Shown: positions 1-9,392, numbered from the stretch's first letter. The stretch: DNA of 64,000 nucleotides from Pyrinomonadaceae bacterium (GCA_030448055.1 JAUJNR010000002.1:1049352-1113351), one strand, 5' to 3'. Notes: a model not told the origin generated them from the letters alone. Made by a program: numbers and translations.

Positions 1-961
1 TGCTAATCAGACAACCGAAACCAGCCATCAATTGAACAAGCAGCGCCGCATTATCGGCTTCGGTATGCGGTTCAATCGTGCGGACAATTTCACCAGCTAA
101 TCCGTGCAGGGCTATGTCTGATAACTCGGGTAGTGCCAGACTTTTTTCAGCGGCGTTTTCCGTTTCATTCTCAAGAGCTTTTTCCGTCGGCTTCCAGCTT
201 TCCGCTCGTTCGATTAAACCAATCAATTCATCGACCGTGCCGCCGTTTTCAAAGAAATCGGTGACGTCGCCCTTTTCTTTCAGATTCGGCAAATTGATCA
301 CGACAATCTCTTCGGCGATGTTATAAAGCGATGCCGCCACTTGCTCAGCGTGATTGCGCCCCGCTTCGTCGTTGTCCGGCAAAATAATCACGGTTTTGCC
401 GTGCAGCGATTCGTTGTATTCGTCGCGCCACTTGCCCGCGCCCATCGGGCTGCAAGTTGCCGGTAAATCATTTCGGCGCAGAGTTTCAACGTCTTTTTCA
501 CCTTCGACTAGATAAACGAGCGGTGAAGCCAAAACTTCCGGCAGATGGTAAAGCACCAGTCGTACATCCTTCAAATTCCAAATCCAGCCGCCGTTCCCGT
601 CCGGTTGCCGTTGCCGAAAATCTTTCGGCTCATAACGCACGGCTTGAAAAAGCAGAGCGCCGTTTTCGTCCGTGTAATCATATGCGGCGATTTCCCGCCG
701 CGCCTGTCCGTTTTTGTCGGGTTGAAAATTGGTTGAATGAAAACCGTTTTGGGTTATGAATAAATCTTTTACTTCCAAACCGACCTCGGCGCAAATACTT
801 TCGGCGGAACAGCCGGAAAAGCATTTCACCAAAATCTTTCCGTCAGTTTCTTTAACTGCTAATGAAGGCGAGTTGTCGGCGTGGGCTGGACATTGTGCCG
901 TCCAGCCGTTTCCGTTTTGTTTAACCTTAGAAAGTCTTTGCAAAAAATCCGTCATTTTCAT
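1..961 (-). CDS. CHC2-TOPRIM primase/helicase-like protein, 3' end beyond window
   Basis: The minus strand is open from 961 to the window edge; this frame is missing from the ORF track because it has no stop here. The translation begins MKMTDFLQRLSKVKQNG. It carries a CHC2-type zinc finger (C..H...C..C, with CPAH and CFSGC) in the first 60 residues. A TOPRIM core follows, with VEGEKD around residue 145 and PDNDEAGR around residue 190. This order is typical of primases of phages, satellites and integrative plasmids, which often carry a C-terminal DnaB-like helicase; that part would lie outside the window. The likely role is priming replication of a mobile element. The ATG at 961 follows GAGGAGG at good spacing and overlaps the stop of the preceding small gene as ATGA, so the two are translationally coupled. 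Family call is firm; the element type is inferred. Confidence 0.85.
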   Translation of the reverse strand, partial: MKMTDFLQRLSKVKQNGNGWTAQCPAHADNSPSLAVKETDGKILVKCFSGCSAESICAEVGLEVKDLFITQNGFHSTNFQPDKNGQARREIAAYDYTDENGALLFQAVRYEPKDFRQRQPDGNGGWIWNLKDVRLVLYHLPEVLASPLVYLVEGEKDVETLRRNDLPATCSPMGAGKWRDEYNESLHGKTVIILPDNDEAGRNHAEQVAASLYNIAEEIVVINLPNLKEKGDVTDFFENGGTVDELIGLIERAESWKPTEKALENETENAAEKSLALPELSDIALHGLAGEIVRTIEPHTEADNAALLVQLMAGFGCLIS

Positions 962-1275
962 ATGCGCCTCCTCAAAAACACGCCAATTTTATTCAGCGTT
1001 TTTTCAACGAAGCGTCGCCGCGAGCGTTCATTTTCAATTCGCTCGGAAACCATGCAATTTTTGCAAATTATTAAAAAGCCGCTCATCATTTTGGCTGAAA
1101 AACATCGGTCGCAGCCGAAACAGCGAAATAACTTAATAAACTTTCCTTTTTTCCTTGTTTCCGAAACCATCTCGGCTTTATAATTGTCGGTGTCAAGAGT
1201 TTGCTGATTTTCAATCAGTGATCCACATGAGGCGGCGAGTGTTCCAGCATTCGCTGCTTCTGATTTACCTTTCAT
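958..1275 (-). CDS. Small cysteine-rich (zinc-finger-like) protein
   Basis: The ORF track gives 134 aa, but the internal ATG at 1275 (MKGKSEAANAG) has GGAGG eight bases upstream and gives 105 aa, so I prefer it. The middle of the protein has CFGCDRC followed about 14 residues later by CKNC, a paired Cys layout typical of a zinc ribbon. The rest is basic and of low complexity. It overlaps the end of the excisionase-like gene by 11 bases and the primase start by four bases (ATGA), so the three genes form one tight operon. I do not recognise a named family. Such small zinc proteins commonly sit next to primases in integrative elements. Function is unknown. Confidence 0.6.
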   Translation of the reverse strand: MKGKSEAANAGTLAASCGSLIENQQTLDTDNYKAEMVSETRKKGKFIKLFRCFGCDRCFSAKMMSGFLIICKNCMVSERIENERSRRRFVEKTLNKIGVFLRRRI

Positions 1276-1468
1276 TGCTTTGATCCTCCGTTTTATTGTT
1301 TCCGCCATTATCCAACCATTTCTCGAGGGCTTGTTTTGAGTACCTGTACTGGCGTTGACCAATTAAAATTGTTGGAACTTGTGAAGTTCTTGAAAGTTCG
1401 TAGAGTCTTTGTTTTGAAACTCTCAGCATCCGTGCGGCTTCATCCGCCACTAAAATTACTTTTTCCAT
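1265..1468 (-). CDS. Excisionase-family HTH DNA-binding protein
   Basis: This 67-aa protein (MEKVILVADEAARMLRVSKQ) has the MerR/excisionase-like winged-helix pattern: an AARMLRVSKQRLYEL helix-turn-helix, a short wing with RQYRYSKQ, then the recurrent ALEKWLD ending. The length is typical for excisionase or AlpA-type proteins that direct recombination or activate mobile-element genes. It is the first gene of the operon leading to the primase. AGGAGAC-type sequence precedes the ATG. No integrase gene is visible in this window, so it either lies to the left or has been lost. Domain assignment is firm; a role in excision is inferred from family and context. Confidence 0.75.
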   Translation of the reverse strand: MEKVILVADEAARMLRVSKQRLYELSRTSQVPTILIGQRQYRYSKQALEKWLDNGGNNKTEDQSNER

Positions 1469-1520
1469 AAGTCTCCTCGTTCATTTAGAATTTTGTGAAT
1501 TTTGCTCACATTGAAAGAAT

Positions 1521-1600
1521 AAGCCTGAATTTACCGTTAACCGTTGATTGAAAAATTGGAATTTCCAATCAACGGTTTTGGTGCCGATAAATTCAGGCTT
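1521..1600. repeat. Nested inverted repeat (80 bp)
   Basis: Outer arms AAGCCTGAATTTA and TAAATTCAGGCTT (13 bp, perfect) enclose inner arms AACCGTTGATTG and CAATCAACGGTT (12 bp, perfect) around a short AT-rich loop. It lies between the excisionase-like operon and the 370-aa gene, both read leftwards. It could act as a terminator for the 370-aa gene, a protein-binding site near a mobile-element end, or a small palindromic mobile repeat. There is no clear T-tract, so a plain terminator is the weaker reading. Confidence 0.8.
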
Positions 1601-1639
1601 TGATTATGGAAGTTTTATTTTTATTTACTTGACAGCATT

Positions 1640-2752
1640 TTAAGAACTACTGTTAGAATGCGGAATATCTGTAAGTTCTCTTTTTGATTCGACCAATCCT
1701 GACAGATCGAGATGTCCAGGCATTATAATGTACCCAGTAAGGTTAAAAATAAGCTCGTCGCTCATTGTTTCAAAATCTTCCTCTTTGATAATAAAATCTT
1801 CAAAATTTTTTTGTGTTTTTAATAACCTACTTAATTCAGATTTTGCTGAAGCGGGTTTAACATTCCATTTCCACGCCCAAAAATCGTTCTTTAATGTGTT
1901 TCCATCCAATCTTTTCGGCAAATTTTTGTTCTTTAACCTATCTGATAGCCAAGAGAAAATTTCCTCATGTTCTAATGAGGGAAATTCTCTTTCTAACCCC
2001 AGCCTGAGGTACATGATTTTATTCGAAGGAGTTCTATAGTTTTTCACTGATTTCGAATTTAATAGCTCAACAATTTTCTGAAAGTATTCGGCGTCATAGT
2101 CATCTCGATTGACTATAGCTAGCAATTTGAGAAATTGATCATCTGAGGATAATTTTGGCACTTGAATCAGCACATTATTTATTTTATTAAGACAATCTAA
2201 TGCTCGTTCTGGGTTTAGGGACAAAAGGGGAGTTTTTGGAGTGTTATTTTTTCTTATGTTGGCGAGTTTCCTACTAGCTAAAACACTTCGATAATGACCA
2301 ATTGCTTTTAATATTAGCGGATGTCCTATATTCTCATAGTTCTTTTCTATCGACTTAACAATATCAATAACTTTTGAATGCCCATTGGTGTACGATACCC
2401 AAATATTTAATAGTTTAGGCTGGTCGAAGTTTATCTTCAGCTTCCAATCTTTAATATCTTCTAGTTCTTTATAAGTTTTATAAACTTCCGATCGCTCTAA
2501 CTCAGAAAGCGATTCAAAAGAATCATTTCTGTGGACTAACTCAGTAATCATACTTTGATCCTCAGCACTAAAACTTTTTACATCAAACTCATCAAGGCAT
2601 TTACTAACAGAAGCCTTGATTTGATTGAATTGAGTTTTCTCGATCTCAGTTTTAATCTTGAGTAAGATCAATCGTCCAGCTATTTTTTTTGCTTCCTGTA
2701 TTTTGGGTTCAATAAGTTCAAGCAATTTGTCTATGTCTTTTTTTTCATCCAT
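1640..2752 (-). CDS. Hypothetical protein, 370 aa, divergent from the type I RM operon
   Basis: The protein begins MDEKKDIDKLLELIEPKIQE and I do not recognise its family. It is rich in Lys, Glu, Asn and Leu and predicted largely helical, with no signal peptide, no membrane segment and no obvious nuclease, ATPase or methylase motif. Residues 1-130 look like coiled-coil helices. The part around residues 225-300 (YRTPSNKIMYLRLGLE, then EIFSWLSDRLKNKNLPKRLDG) is more ordered and may be a separate domain. Its AT-rich codon use differs from the GC-richer core genes and suggests transfer. It is transcribed away from hsdM across a 160-bp gap. Placement beside a restriction system makes a defence or element-maintenance role possible, but nothing in the sequence proves it. 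Confidence 0.7.
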   Translation of the reverse strand: MDEKKDIDKLLELIEPKIQEAKKIAGRLILLKIKTEIEKTQFNQIKASVSKCLDEFDVKSFSAEDQSMITELVHRNDSFESLSELERSEVYKTYKELEDIKDWKLKINFDQPKLLNIWVSYTNGHSKVIDIVKSIEKNYENIGHPLILKAIGHYRSVLASRKLANIRKNNTPKTPLLSLNPERALDCLNKINNVLIQVPKLSSDDQFLKLLAIVNRDDYDAEYFQKIVELLNSKSVKNYRTPSNKIMYLRLGLEREFPSLEHEEIFSWLSDRLKNKNLPKRLDGNTLKNDFWAWKWNVKPASAKSELSRLLKTQKNFEDFIIKEEDFETMSDELIFNLTGYIIMPGHLDLSGLVESKRELTDIPHSNSSS

Positions 2753-2912
2753 AAGTTATCTATTTAGCTCGTGCCATACCATTAAGTTAGTCAAACAAGA
2801 AACAATATATCCTAACTACAACAAACTTTGTAAACAGATATTCTCTTTACATTTATTGGTGACTATGGTTAATTAAACAGACTTCATTCTTGATTTTTTA
2901 TGCACCAAAATT

Positions 2913-4394
2913 ATGATTACAGGCGAACTCAAATCACAGGTTGATAATGTGTGGAATGCGTTTTGGACAGGCGGCATTGCAAACCCTTTGGAAGTTATCG
3001 AACAAATTACTTACCTGCTTTTTATCAAGAGACTTGACGACTTACACACAGCAGAAGAAAAGAAAGCGAACATTCTAAAAACAGAAATCGCCAATCCAAT
3101 CTTTAACGACGAACAGCAAGATTTACGTTGGTCAAAATTCAAGAATCTCGGCGATACCAGAGAGATGTATGACAAGGTAGCGACGGAAGTGTTTCCGTTT
3201 ATCAGGCAGTTTCGCGGTGACGATACGACTTATTCGGATTTTATGCGGGATGCGCGGCTTTCGATTCCGACACCTGCTTTGCTTTCCAAGGTGGTGGATT
3301 TGATTGATTTGATTCCAATGCATGACCGCGATACGAAAGGCGACGTTTACGAGTATATGCTTGGGAAAATCGCTACTGCCGGACAAAACGGACAGTTTCG
3401 CACGCCGCGCCATATTATCAAGATGATGGTGGAGATGACCGCACCGAAGCCAAGCGATATTGTTTGCGATCCGGCTTGCGGCACGGCGGGCTTTTTGGTG
3501 ACTACGAGCGAATATCTGCACGATACGCACAGAGAGATTTTTGCTGATCCGAAACTAACCGAACATTTTTATAACAAACTTTTTAACGGGTTCGATTTTG
3601 ATAATACGATGCTCAGAATCGGCAGTATGAATATGATGCTGCACGGCGTTGATAATCCGAACATTCGTTATAAAGATTCGCTCGCCGAAGAACACACGGG
3701 CGACGAAGAAGTTTATACGCTGATTCTGGCAAATCCGCCGTTTGCGGGTTCGCTCGATAATGAAAGCACGGCGAAGGATTTGCTGCGGATTGTCAAGACG
3801 AAAAAGACCGAGCTGCTTTTTATCGCGCTGTTTTTGCGTCTGCTGAAAACGGGCGGACGGGCGGCGGTGATTGTGCCGGACGGCGTTTTGTTCGGGTCAA
3901 GCACGGCGCACAGATCTTTGCGGAAAATGCTGGTCGAAGACCAGAAGCTCGACGGGATTATCTCGATGCCGTCGGGCGTTTTCAAACCTTACGCCGGAGT
4001 TTCGACGGCGATTCTGCTGTTTACCAAGACCAATTCGGGCGGCACGGAAAACGTCTGGTTTTACGATATGAAAGCCGACGGGCTTTCGCTCGACGACAAG
4101 CGCACCGAATTTGCCGACCAGACGAAACACGAAAACAACAACATTCCCGACATCACGGCGCGCTGGCGCAATCTTGAAAATGAAGCGACCCGCACGCGCA
4201 CCGACCAATCTTTCTTTGTGCCGAAAGCGGAGATTGCCGCCAATGATTATGATTTGAGCATCAACCGCTATAAAGAAGTGGTTTATGAGGAAACGAATCA
4301 CGATTCGCCACAGGATATTTTGCGCGAATTGGGCGAACTCGAAAACGAGATTCAAGCGGATTTGAAAGCATTGGAGGCGATGATTGGAAAATAA
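2913..4394 (+). CDS. hsdM: Type I restriction-modification system, DNA methyltransferase subunit
   Basis: At 493 aa it matches the usual HsdM length. The N-terminal helical HsdM_N domain (MITGELKSQVDNVWNAFWTGG) is followed by the N6-adenine methylase domain. SAM-binding motif I is DPACGTAGFL near residue 190 and catalytic motif IV is NPPF near residue 275. It methylates adenine in the site chosen by HsdS and forms the M2S core of the complex. The gene overlaps the hsdS start by 11 bases, so it is the first gene of an hsdM-hsdS-hsdR operon. The ATG at 2913 begins the conserved HsdM N-terminus, although no strong ribosome-binding site precedes it. Confidence 0.95.
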   Translation: MITGELKSQVDNVWNAFWTGGIANPLEVIEQITYLLFIKRLDDLHTAEEKKANILKTEIANPIFNDEQQDLRWSKFKNLGDTREMYDKVATEVFPFIRQFRGDDTTYSDFMRDARLSIPTPALLSKVVDLIDLIPMHDRDTKGDVYEYMLGKIATAGQNGQFRTPRHIIKMMVEMTAPKPSDIVCDPACGTAGFLVTTSEYLHDTHREIFADPKLTEHFYNKLFNGFDFDNTMLRIGSMNMMLHGVDNPNIRYKDSLAEEHTGDEEVYTLILANPPFAGSLDNESTAKDLLRIVKTKKTELLFIALFLRLLKTGGRAAVIVPDGVLFGSSTAHRSLRKMLVEDQKLDGIISMPSGVFKPYAGVSTAILLFTKTNSGGTENVWFYDMKADGLSLDDKRTEFADQTKHENNNIPDITARWRNLENEATRTRTDQSFFVPKAEIAANDYDLSINRYKEVVYEETNHDSPQDILRELGELENEIQADLKALEAMIGK

Positions 4395-5649
4395 AGCCAA
4401 CTACAATTTTATTGGAAATATTGCAGAAATTCGCTCAGGGTTTGGCTTCCCGATTATATTTCAGGGAAAAACTACCGGTGATTTACCATTTGCAAAAGTA
4501 GGCGATATTTCAAAAACAGTCAGAAAGGGATTTTCAGAAATTGGAAGTGCTGACCATTACGTTAATTATTCAGACCTCAAAGCACTGAAAGCAAAAACCT
4601 TTCCAGTTGGAACTATTGTTTTTGCAAAAATCGGAGAAGCAATTAGACAAAACTTTCGCGCCATTACCTCAACTGAAATGTTATTTGATAACAATGTAAT
4701 GGGAATAGTTCCAAATACTACAAAGGTAAATGCTAAATTCTTATTTCATTTTTTGAAAACTTTTGATTTGTATAAATTGGCAAATGCAACCTCAGTTCCG
4801 TCAATCAGAAGAACCGACATTGAAAAAATTAAAATCTATTTGCCGCCATTGCCCGAACAAAAGCGAATCGCGGAAGTTTTAGATAAAGCGGATGCTCTGC
4901 GGGAAAAACGCCGTCTCGCTTTGCAAAAACTCGACACGCTCCTGCAATCCGTTTTCCTTGAGATGTTCGGCGACCCTGTGAAAAATCCGAAAGGTTGGAA
5001 AGTTGTTACGTTGTCTCAAATTACAAAAATAAATCCAAGATTTGTAAATACCGAAAATTTAACAACTGACTCGAAAGTATCCTTTGTTCCGATGGCTTAC
5101 GTTTCAGAGAAATCTAAAACGATAGTCAAAGAAGAAGAAAGAAAGTTAGGAGACGTAATAAAGGGTTTTACTTATTTTGAAAATGACGATGTGCTTATAG
5201 CTAAAATCACGCCTTGTTTTGAGAATGGGAAAATTGCACTCGCAAAAATCAAGAACGACATTGGTTTCGGGTCAACTGAGTTTCACGTTATCCGAGCAAT
5301 AAAAAGTGAAATAAATTCAAAATGCCTTTTTTACTTTTTGCAACGAGATAAGATTTTATTTGAAGGCGAAAGTAGAATGACTGGAAGCGCGGGACAGAAA
5401 AGAGTTCCCAAAAAGTTTCTTGAAAATCTTAAAATTCCTTTGCCGCCGATGAAAGAGCAAAATCAAATAGCGGAGTTTTTAGACAAAGCAGATGCTTTAA
5501 GAGAGAAACATCGCGCAACTTTAATTAAACTCGAAAATCTTTTCCAATCGCTTCAACAAAGGGTTTTCAAAGGTGAACTTTTTAACGATGAATTTCCGCC
5601 GATAGAACCGCAAGAGGAAAAAGTATGGCAACAAACTTCACTTTTTTAA
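4384..5649 (+). CDS. hsdS: Type I restriction-modification system, specificity subunit
   Basis: This 421-aa HsdS has two target-recognition domains. Each ends in the conserved helical spacer: LPPLPEQKRIAEVLDKADAL near residue 155 and LPPMKEQNQIAEFLDKADAL near residue 360. The two spacers are internal repeats that form the coiled-coil bridge contacting HsdM. The two recognition domains differ, as expected for a bipartite DNA site. The start is TTG at 4384, inside the 3' end of hsdM; no better ATG lies in frame, and coupling to hsdM explains the weak start. It overlaps hsdR by 25 bases. The recognition sequence cannot be read from the protein. Confidence 0.93.
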   Translation: MENKANYNFIGNIAEIRSGFGFPIIFQGKTTGDLPFAKVGDISKTVRKGFSEIGSADHYVNYSDLKALKAKTFPVGTIVFAKIGEAIRQNFRAITSTEMLFDNNVMGIVPNTTKVNAKFLFHFLKTFDLYKLANATSVPSIRRTDIEKIKIYLPPLPEQKRIAEVLDKADALREKRRLALQKLDTLLQSVFLEMFGDPVKNPKGWKVVTLSQITKINPRFVNTENLTTDSKVSFVPMAYVSEKSKTIVKEEERKLGDVIKGFTYFENDDVLIAKITPCFENGKIALAKIKNDIGFGSTEFHVIRAIKSEINSKCLFYFLQRDKILFEGESRMTGSAGQKRVPKKFLENLKIPLPPMKEQNQIAEFLDKADALREKHRATLIKLENLFQSLQQRVFKGELFNDEFPPIEPQEEKVWQQTSLF

Positions 5650-8600
5650 AAGATGAATGGGCAAGCGTTTATAATTCCGCCGCCAAAGCCGAAAACCTAG
5701 TTTATACCGATTCGCGCACCGCTTGTTTTCACGCCCGCCGCGCTCTGGAACTTGCAGTTGATTGGATTTATGAATACGACGACGAACTCCGCGCGCCTTA
5801 CGACAATAATTTGAGCTCTAAAATCTTCGCCGACGATTTCAAAGACAATCTGCCCCGCAATGTTTTCACAAAAGTTGATTACGTCCGCCGCGTTGGAAAC
5901 GAAGCCGTCCACAGCAACCGCCGCATCACCGAAACGGAAGCATTGCAAACTGCGAAAGAATTATTTCATTTTCTCTACTGGATGGCGCGAAGCTACACGC
6001 AAGGCACGCCCACACAGTTTGACGGCTTGCAGTTCGATGAAACCTTAGTTCCGCAAAAACAGGTTTCGGTTTCAGCGCAGACTTACGAACAACTAAAAAA
6101 GGTTTATCAGGCGTATAAACAAACCAAAGCCGAAGAAGCCGAACGCAAAAGACGAATAGCCGAACCGACGATTGACGAAGAACTCGAACGGCTCAAAAAA
6201 CAAATTGCCGAAGCTAAGCGGCGGAACGAAAAGTTTCCCGATTCGCACGATTATTCCGAAGCCGACACGCGCAAACACATCGTTGATTTAATGCTCCGCG
6301 AAGCCGGTTGGACTTTGGGAACAGACGCGACCGTTGAATTGGAAGTTACAGGAATGCCGAACGCTGAAGGCATCGGTTACGTTGATTATGTTCTTTGGGG
6401 CAACGACGGCAAACCGCTCGCCGTCGTCGAAGCCAAACGAACATCAAAGGGCGCGGACGTTGGCAAGCAACAGGCGAAAGAATACGCCAACTGCATCGAG
6501 CAGATGTTCGGCGTTCGCCCGATTATCCTTTACACCAACGGCTACGAGATTTTTCTCTGGGATGATGCCAAATATCCGCCGCGCAACGTGCAGGGCTTTT
6601 ATACCAAAGACGAGCTAGTTTTGATGATTCAACGCCGCGCGACGCGCAAAACGCTCAATGCCGACGACATCAACACGGGCATAGTCGAACGCCATTACCA
6701 AAAACGCGCCATCAAGAAAGTCGCCGAAAATTTTAGCGAGAAAAATCAACGCAAGGCTCTCGTCGTCATGGCAACCGGCGCTGGGAAAACGCGCACCGTG
6801 ATTGCTCTCGCCGATTTACTCCAACGCGCAAATTGGGCAAAACGCATTTTGTTTCTCGCCGATAGAGTCGCGCTCGTCAAACAAGCCTCGAACGCTTTCA
6901 AAGCGCATCTGCCAAACTCAAATCCAGTCAATCTTGTTACCGAACGCGAAGAAACCGGAAGCCGCGTTTATGTTTCCACATATCCGACGATGATGAATCT
7001 AATCAATCAAATGGACGGCGAAAAGCGGCGCTTCGGAGTCGGCTATTTCGATTTAATTGTCGTTGACGAAGCGCACCGTTCGATTTATCAAAAATACAAA
7101 GCCATCTTTGATTATTTCGATTCTTTCCTTGTCGGCTTAACCGCCACGCCGAAAGCCGAAGTTGATAAAAACACTTACCGCCTTTTCGATTTGCAAAGCG
7201 GCGTCCCGACCGATGCCTACGAACTACAGGAAGCGGTTGACGACAAATATCTTGTGCCGTCAAGAAATATCAGCGTTCCAACCAGATTCACCCGCGACGG
7301 TATTAAATACGACGAACTTTCCGAAGAAGAAAAAGATGCGTGGGATGCAATCGAATGGAATGAAGACGGCGAGGCACCAGACCAGATTGACGCAACCGCT
7401 TTGAATCAATGGCTTTTCAATCAAGATACGATTGATAAAGTTCTCAAGCATTTGATGGAAAGCGGCACAAAAGTCGAAGGCGGCGACAAATTAGGCAAGA
7501 CGATTATCTTTGCCAAAAACCACAAACACGCCATCGAAATCGAAAAGCGTTTCGATGCGAATTACCCGCATTACAAAGGCGAATTTGCCCGCATCATTGA
7601 TAATTACGCAACTTACACCGAAAAGCTAATTGATGATTTTTCAACGCCGTCAAAGCTGCCGCAAATCGCCATTTCGGTTGATATGCTTGATACAGGCATT
7701 GATATTCCAGAAATCTGCAATCTCGTTTTCTTCAAAGCCGTTCGCTCAAAAACCAAATTCCTGCAAATGATCGGACGCGGCACTCGCCTTTCGCCCAATC
7801 TTTTCGGCATCGGTAAAGACAAAGAGTTTTTTAACATTTTCGATTATTGCCAGAACTTTGAGTATTTCAATCAGGAAAAGAAAGAAGTCGAGCCGCGCTT
7901 GCAGGAATCTCTCAGCACAAAAATCTTTAACAGCCGAGTTGAGTTAATTGATTCAATTCGTAAATCTGCCGAGTTCAACGAAGACCTTAAAAAACTTGAC
8001 GAAGAAACTACTTTGCGCCTTCAAAATCAGGTCAAAGCAATAAATCCAGATAATTTCGTCGTGCGTCCGCACTTGCAACAAGTGGAGAAATATAATCAGC
8101 AAAAGGCTTGGGAAGCAATTGATTCCGATGCTTACTACGAACTAACCAAAATCATTGCTTCATTGCCAAATGAACTAAAGCCCGAAGAAGAATCCGCTAA
8201 GCAATTTGACTATTTGATTTTGAAATTACAGCTTTCGATTCTGCAAAAGAACAAATCTTACGAAAAGTTAAAAGAACAGGTTGTAGAGATCGCCAAACGA
8301 TTAGAAGAAAAAGAAAATGTTCCGATGGTCAAGGCACAAATTGAGCTTATCCAAGAAGTTCAAAAGGAAGAATTCTGGCAAGACTCAAATCTCCCGATTT
8401 TAGAAAATGTCCGCAAGCGTCTTCGGCAGTTAATTCAATTTATTGATAAAACCCAACGCCAGGTTATTTACACCGATTTTGAAGATGAACTTGGACTGGC
8501 GCAGGAAATGAATCTTTCCGGTACGGTGACAACTACCAATCTCACTCGTTACCGCACAAAGATGATGCAGTTTTTGAAGGAGGAAGAAAATCATATTGCT

Positions 8601-9011
8601 TTGCAGAAAATAAGGCGAAACAAACCAATTACCTCCTCGGACATTGAAGAGTTGGAAAGAATCTTTTTTGAATCAGGCGATTTTGGCACGAAAGAAGACT
8701 TTGAAAACGCTTACGGAAAACAGGAAAAACTCGGTTTGTTCATCAGAAATTTAGTTGGCTTGGACAGGCAGGAAGCAAAACGAGCGTTCAATGATTTTCT
8801 GGACGGTCAAAGATATAACTCAAATCAGATTGAATTTGTAAATATGGTTATTGATTACTTAACAAAAAACGGCGTGATGGATGCTGCCTTGTTATATCAA
8901 CCGCCATATACAAATTATAATTCAAGCGGTTTGAGCGGTATCTTTCCCGACGAAGAAGCAACAAAGATTGTAGAAATTTTAACGGAAATCAGGTTAAATG
9001 CAGCTGCTTGA
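5625..9011 (+). CDS. hsdR: Type I restriction-modification system, endonuclease/translocase subunit (EcoEI type)
   Basis: At 1128 aa it fits the EcoEI/type IB class of HsdR. Domains in order: an N-terminal DUF4145-like helical domain (TACFHARRALELAVDW), an R.HsdR_N nuclease domain with the PD-(D/E)xK signature (VDYVLWG then VVEAKR, near residue 260), a superfamily 2 helicase/translocase (Walker A ATGAGKT near 385, VVDEAHRS near 480, motif VI QMIGRGTRLSP near 715), and an EcoEI-type C-terminal domain. It translocates DNA and cuts unmodified DNA together with HsdM and HsdS. The nuclease and ATPase motifs are intact and no frameshift is seen, so the system looks functional. It starts inside hsdS. 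Confidence 0.95.
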   Translation: MATNFTFLKDEWASVYNSAAKAENLVYTDSRTACFHARRALELAVDWIYEYDDELRAPYDNNLSSKIFADDFKDNLPRNVFTKVDYVRRVGNEAVHSNRRITETEALQTAKELFHFLYWMARSYTQGTPTQFDGLQFDETLVPQKQVSVSAQTYEQLKKVYQAYKQTKAEEAERKRRIAEPTIDEELERLKKQIAEAKRRNEKFPDSHDYSEADTRKHIVDLMLREAGWTLGTDATVELEVTGMPNAEGIGYVDYVLWGNDGKPLAVVEAKRTSKGADVGKQQAKEYANCIEQMFGVRPIILYTNGYEIFLWDDAKYPPRNVQGFYTKDELVLMIQRRATRKTLNADDINTGIVERHYQKRAIKKVAENFSEKNQRKALVVMATGAGKTRTVIALADLLQRANWAKRILFLADRVALVKQASNAFKAHLPNSNPVNLVTEREETGSRVYVSTYPTMMNLINQMDGEKRRFGVGYFDLIVVDEAHRSIYQKYKAIFDYFDSFLVGLTATPKAEVDKNTYRLFDLQSGVPTDAYELQEAVDDKYLVPSRNISVPTRFTRDGIKYDELSEEEKDAWDAIEWNEDGEAPDQIDATALNQWLFNQDTIDKVLKHLMESGTKVEGGDKLGKTIIFAKNHKHAIEIEKRFDANYPHYKGEFARIIDNYATYTEKLIDDFSTPSKLPQIAISVDMLDTGIDIPEICNLVFFKAVRSKTKFLQMIGRGTRLSPNLFGIGKDKEFFNIFDYCQNFEYFNQEKKEVEPRLQESLSTKIFNSRVELIDSIRKSAEFNEDLKKLDEETTLRLQNQVKAINPDNFVVRPHLQQVEKYNQQKAWEAIDSDAYYELTKIIASLPNELKPEEESAKQFDYLILKLQLSILQKNKSYEKLKEQVVEIAKRLEEKENVPMVKAQIELIQEVQKEEFWQDSNLPILENVRKRLRQLIQFIDKTQRQVIYTDFEDELGLAQEMNLSGTVTTTNLTRYRTKMMQFLKEEENHIALQKIRRNKPITSSDIEELERIFFESGDFGTKEDFENAYGKQEKLGLFIRNLVGLDRQEAKRAFNDFLDGQRYNSNQIEFVNMVIDYLTKNGVMDAALLYQPPYTNYNSSGLSGIFPDEEATKIVEILTEIRLNAAA

Positions 9012-9080
9012 GTTAAGTATTATGCAAGTATTGAATGACATTTTTGACTTGCAAAATTATGAGAGTAAGAGGCGATTCGA

Positions 9081-9392
9081 ATGAGTGATATTAAAATATT
9101 TCGTTTAGAATCTTCCGGTGCGATTGAATTAAAAGGTCAATCGGTTGCGCTCGAAAAATCTCTACAAACACTTATTGAAAAAAATCTAAATACGTTTTTA
9201 GGGGTGCGGTTTCTTGCCTCGGAGTATTCAACCGGGAAAACGCATGGTGGTCGCATTGACACTCTCGGCATAGATGAAAACCGCCGCCCCGTAATTATTG
9301 AATACAAACGGGCAATGAATGAGAATGTCATCAATCAAGGGCTTTATTACCTTGATTGGTTGATGGACCACAAAGCTGAATTTATAAAGTGA
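9081..9392 (+). pseudogene. NucS/DUF91-like endonuclease-domain protein, truncated by an IS
   Basis: The N-terminus (MSDIKIFRLESSGAIELKGQ) matches a widespread family of roughly 300-aa proteins. In these, a NucS-like restriction-endonuclease fold is often followed by a DUF5655 domain and they frequently sit near type I RM genes. The PD-(D/E)xK-like core is present: GGRIDTLGID, then PVIIEYKRA. Coding stops at about residue 100, where the IS3-family element begins (HKAEF then IK and a stop supplied by the IS end). The expected C-terminal two thirds is not found on the far side of the IS. The gene is therefore broken, and a deletion or rearrangement accompanied the insertion. It lies 70 bases after hsdR and was probably part of that operon. 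Confidence 0.8.

Noticed and set aside
78-1183. Plus-strand ORFs at 78-326, 457-759, 545-736, 756-1136 and 881-1183
   Set aside because: They are antisense to the primase and zinc-finger-like genes, overlap each other and show no domain pattern.
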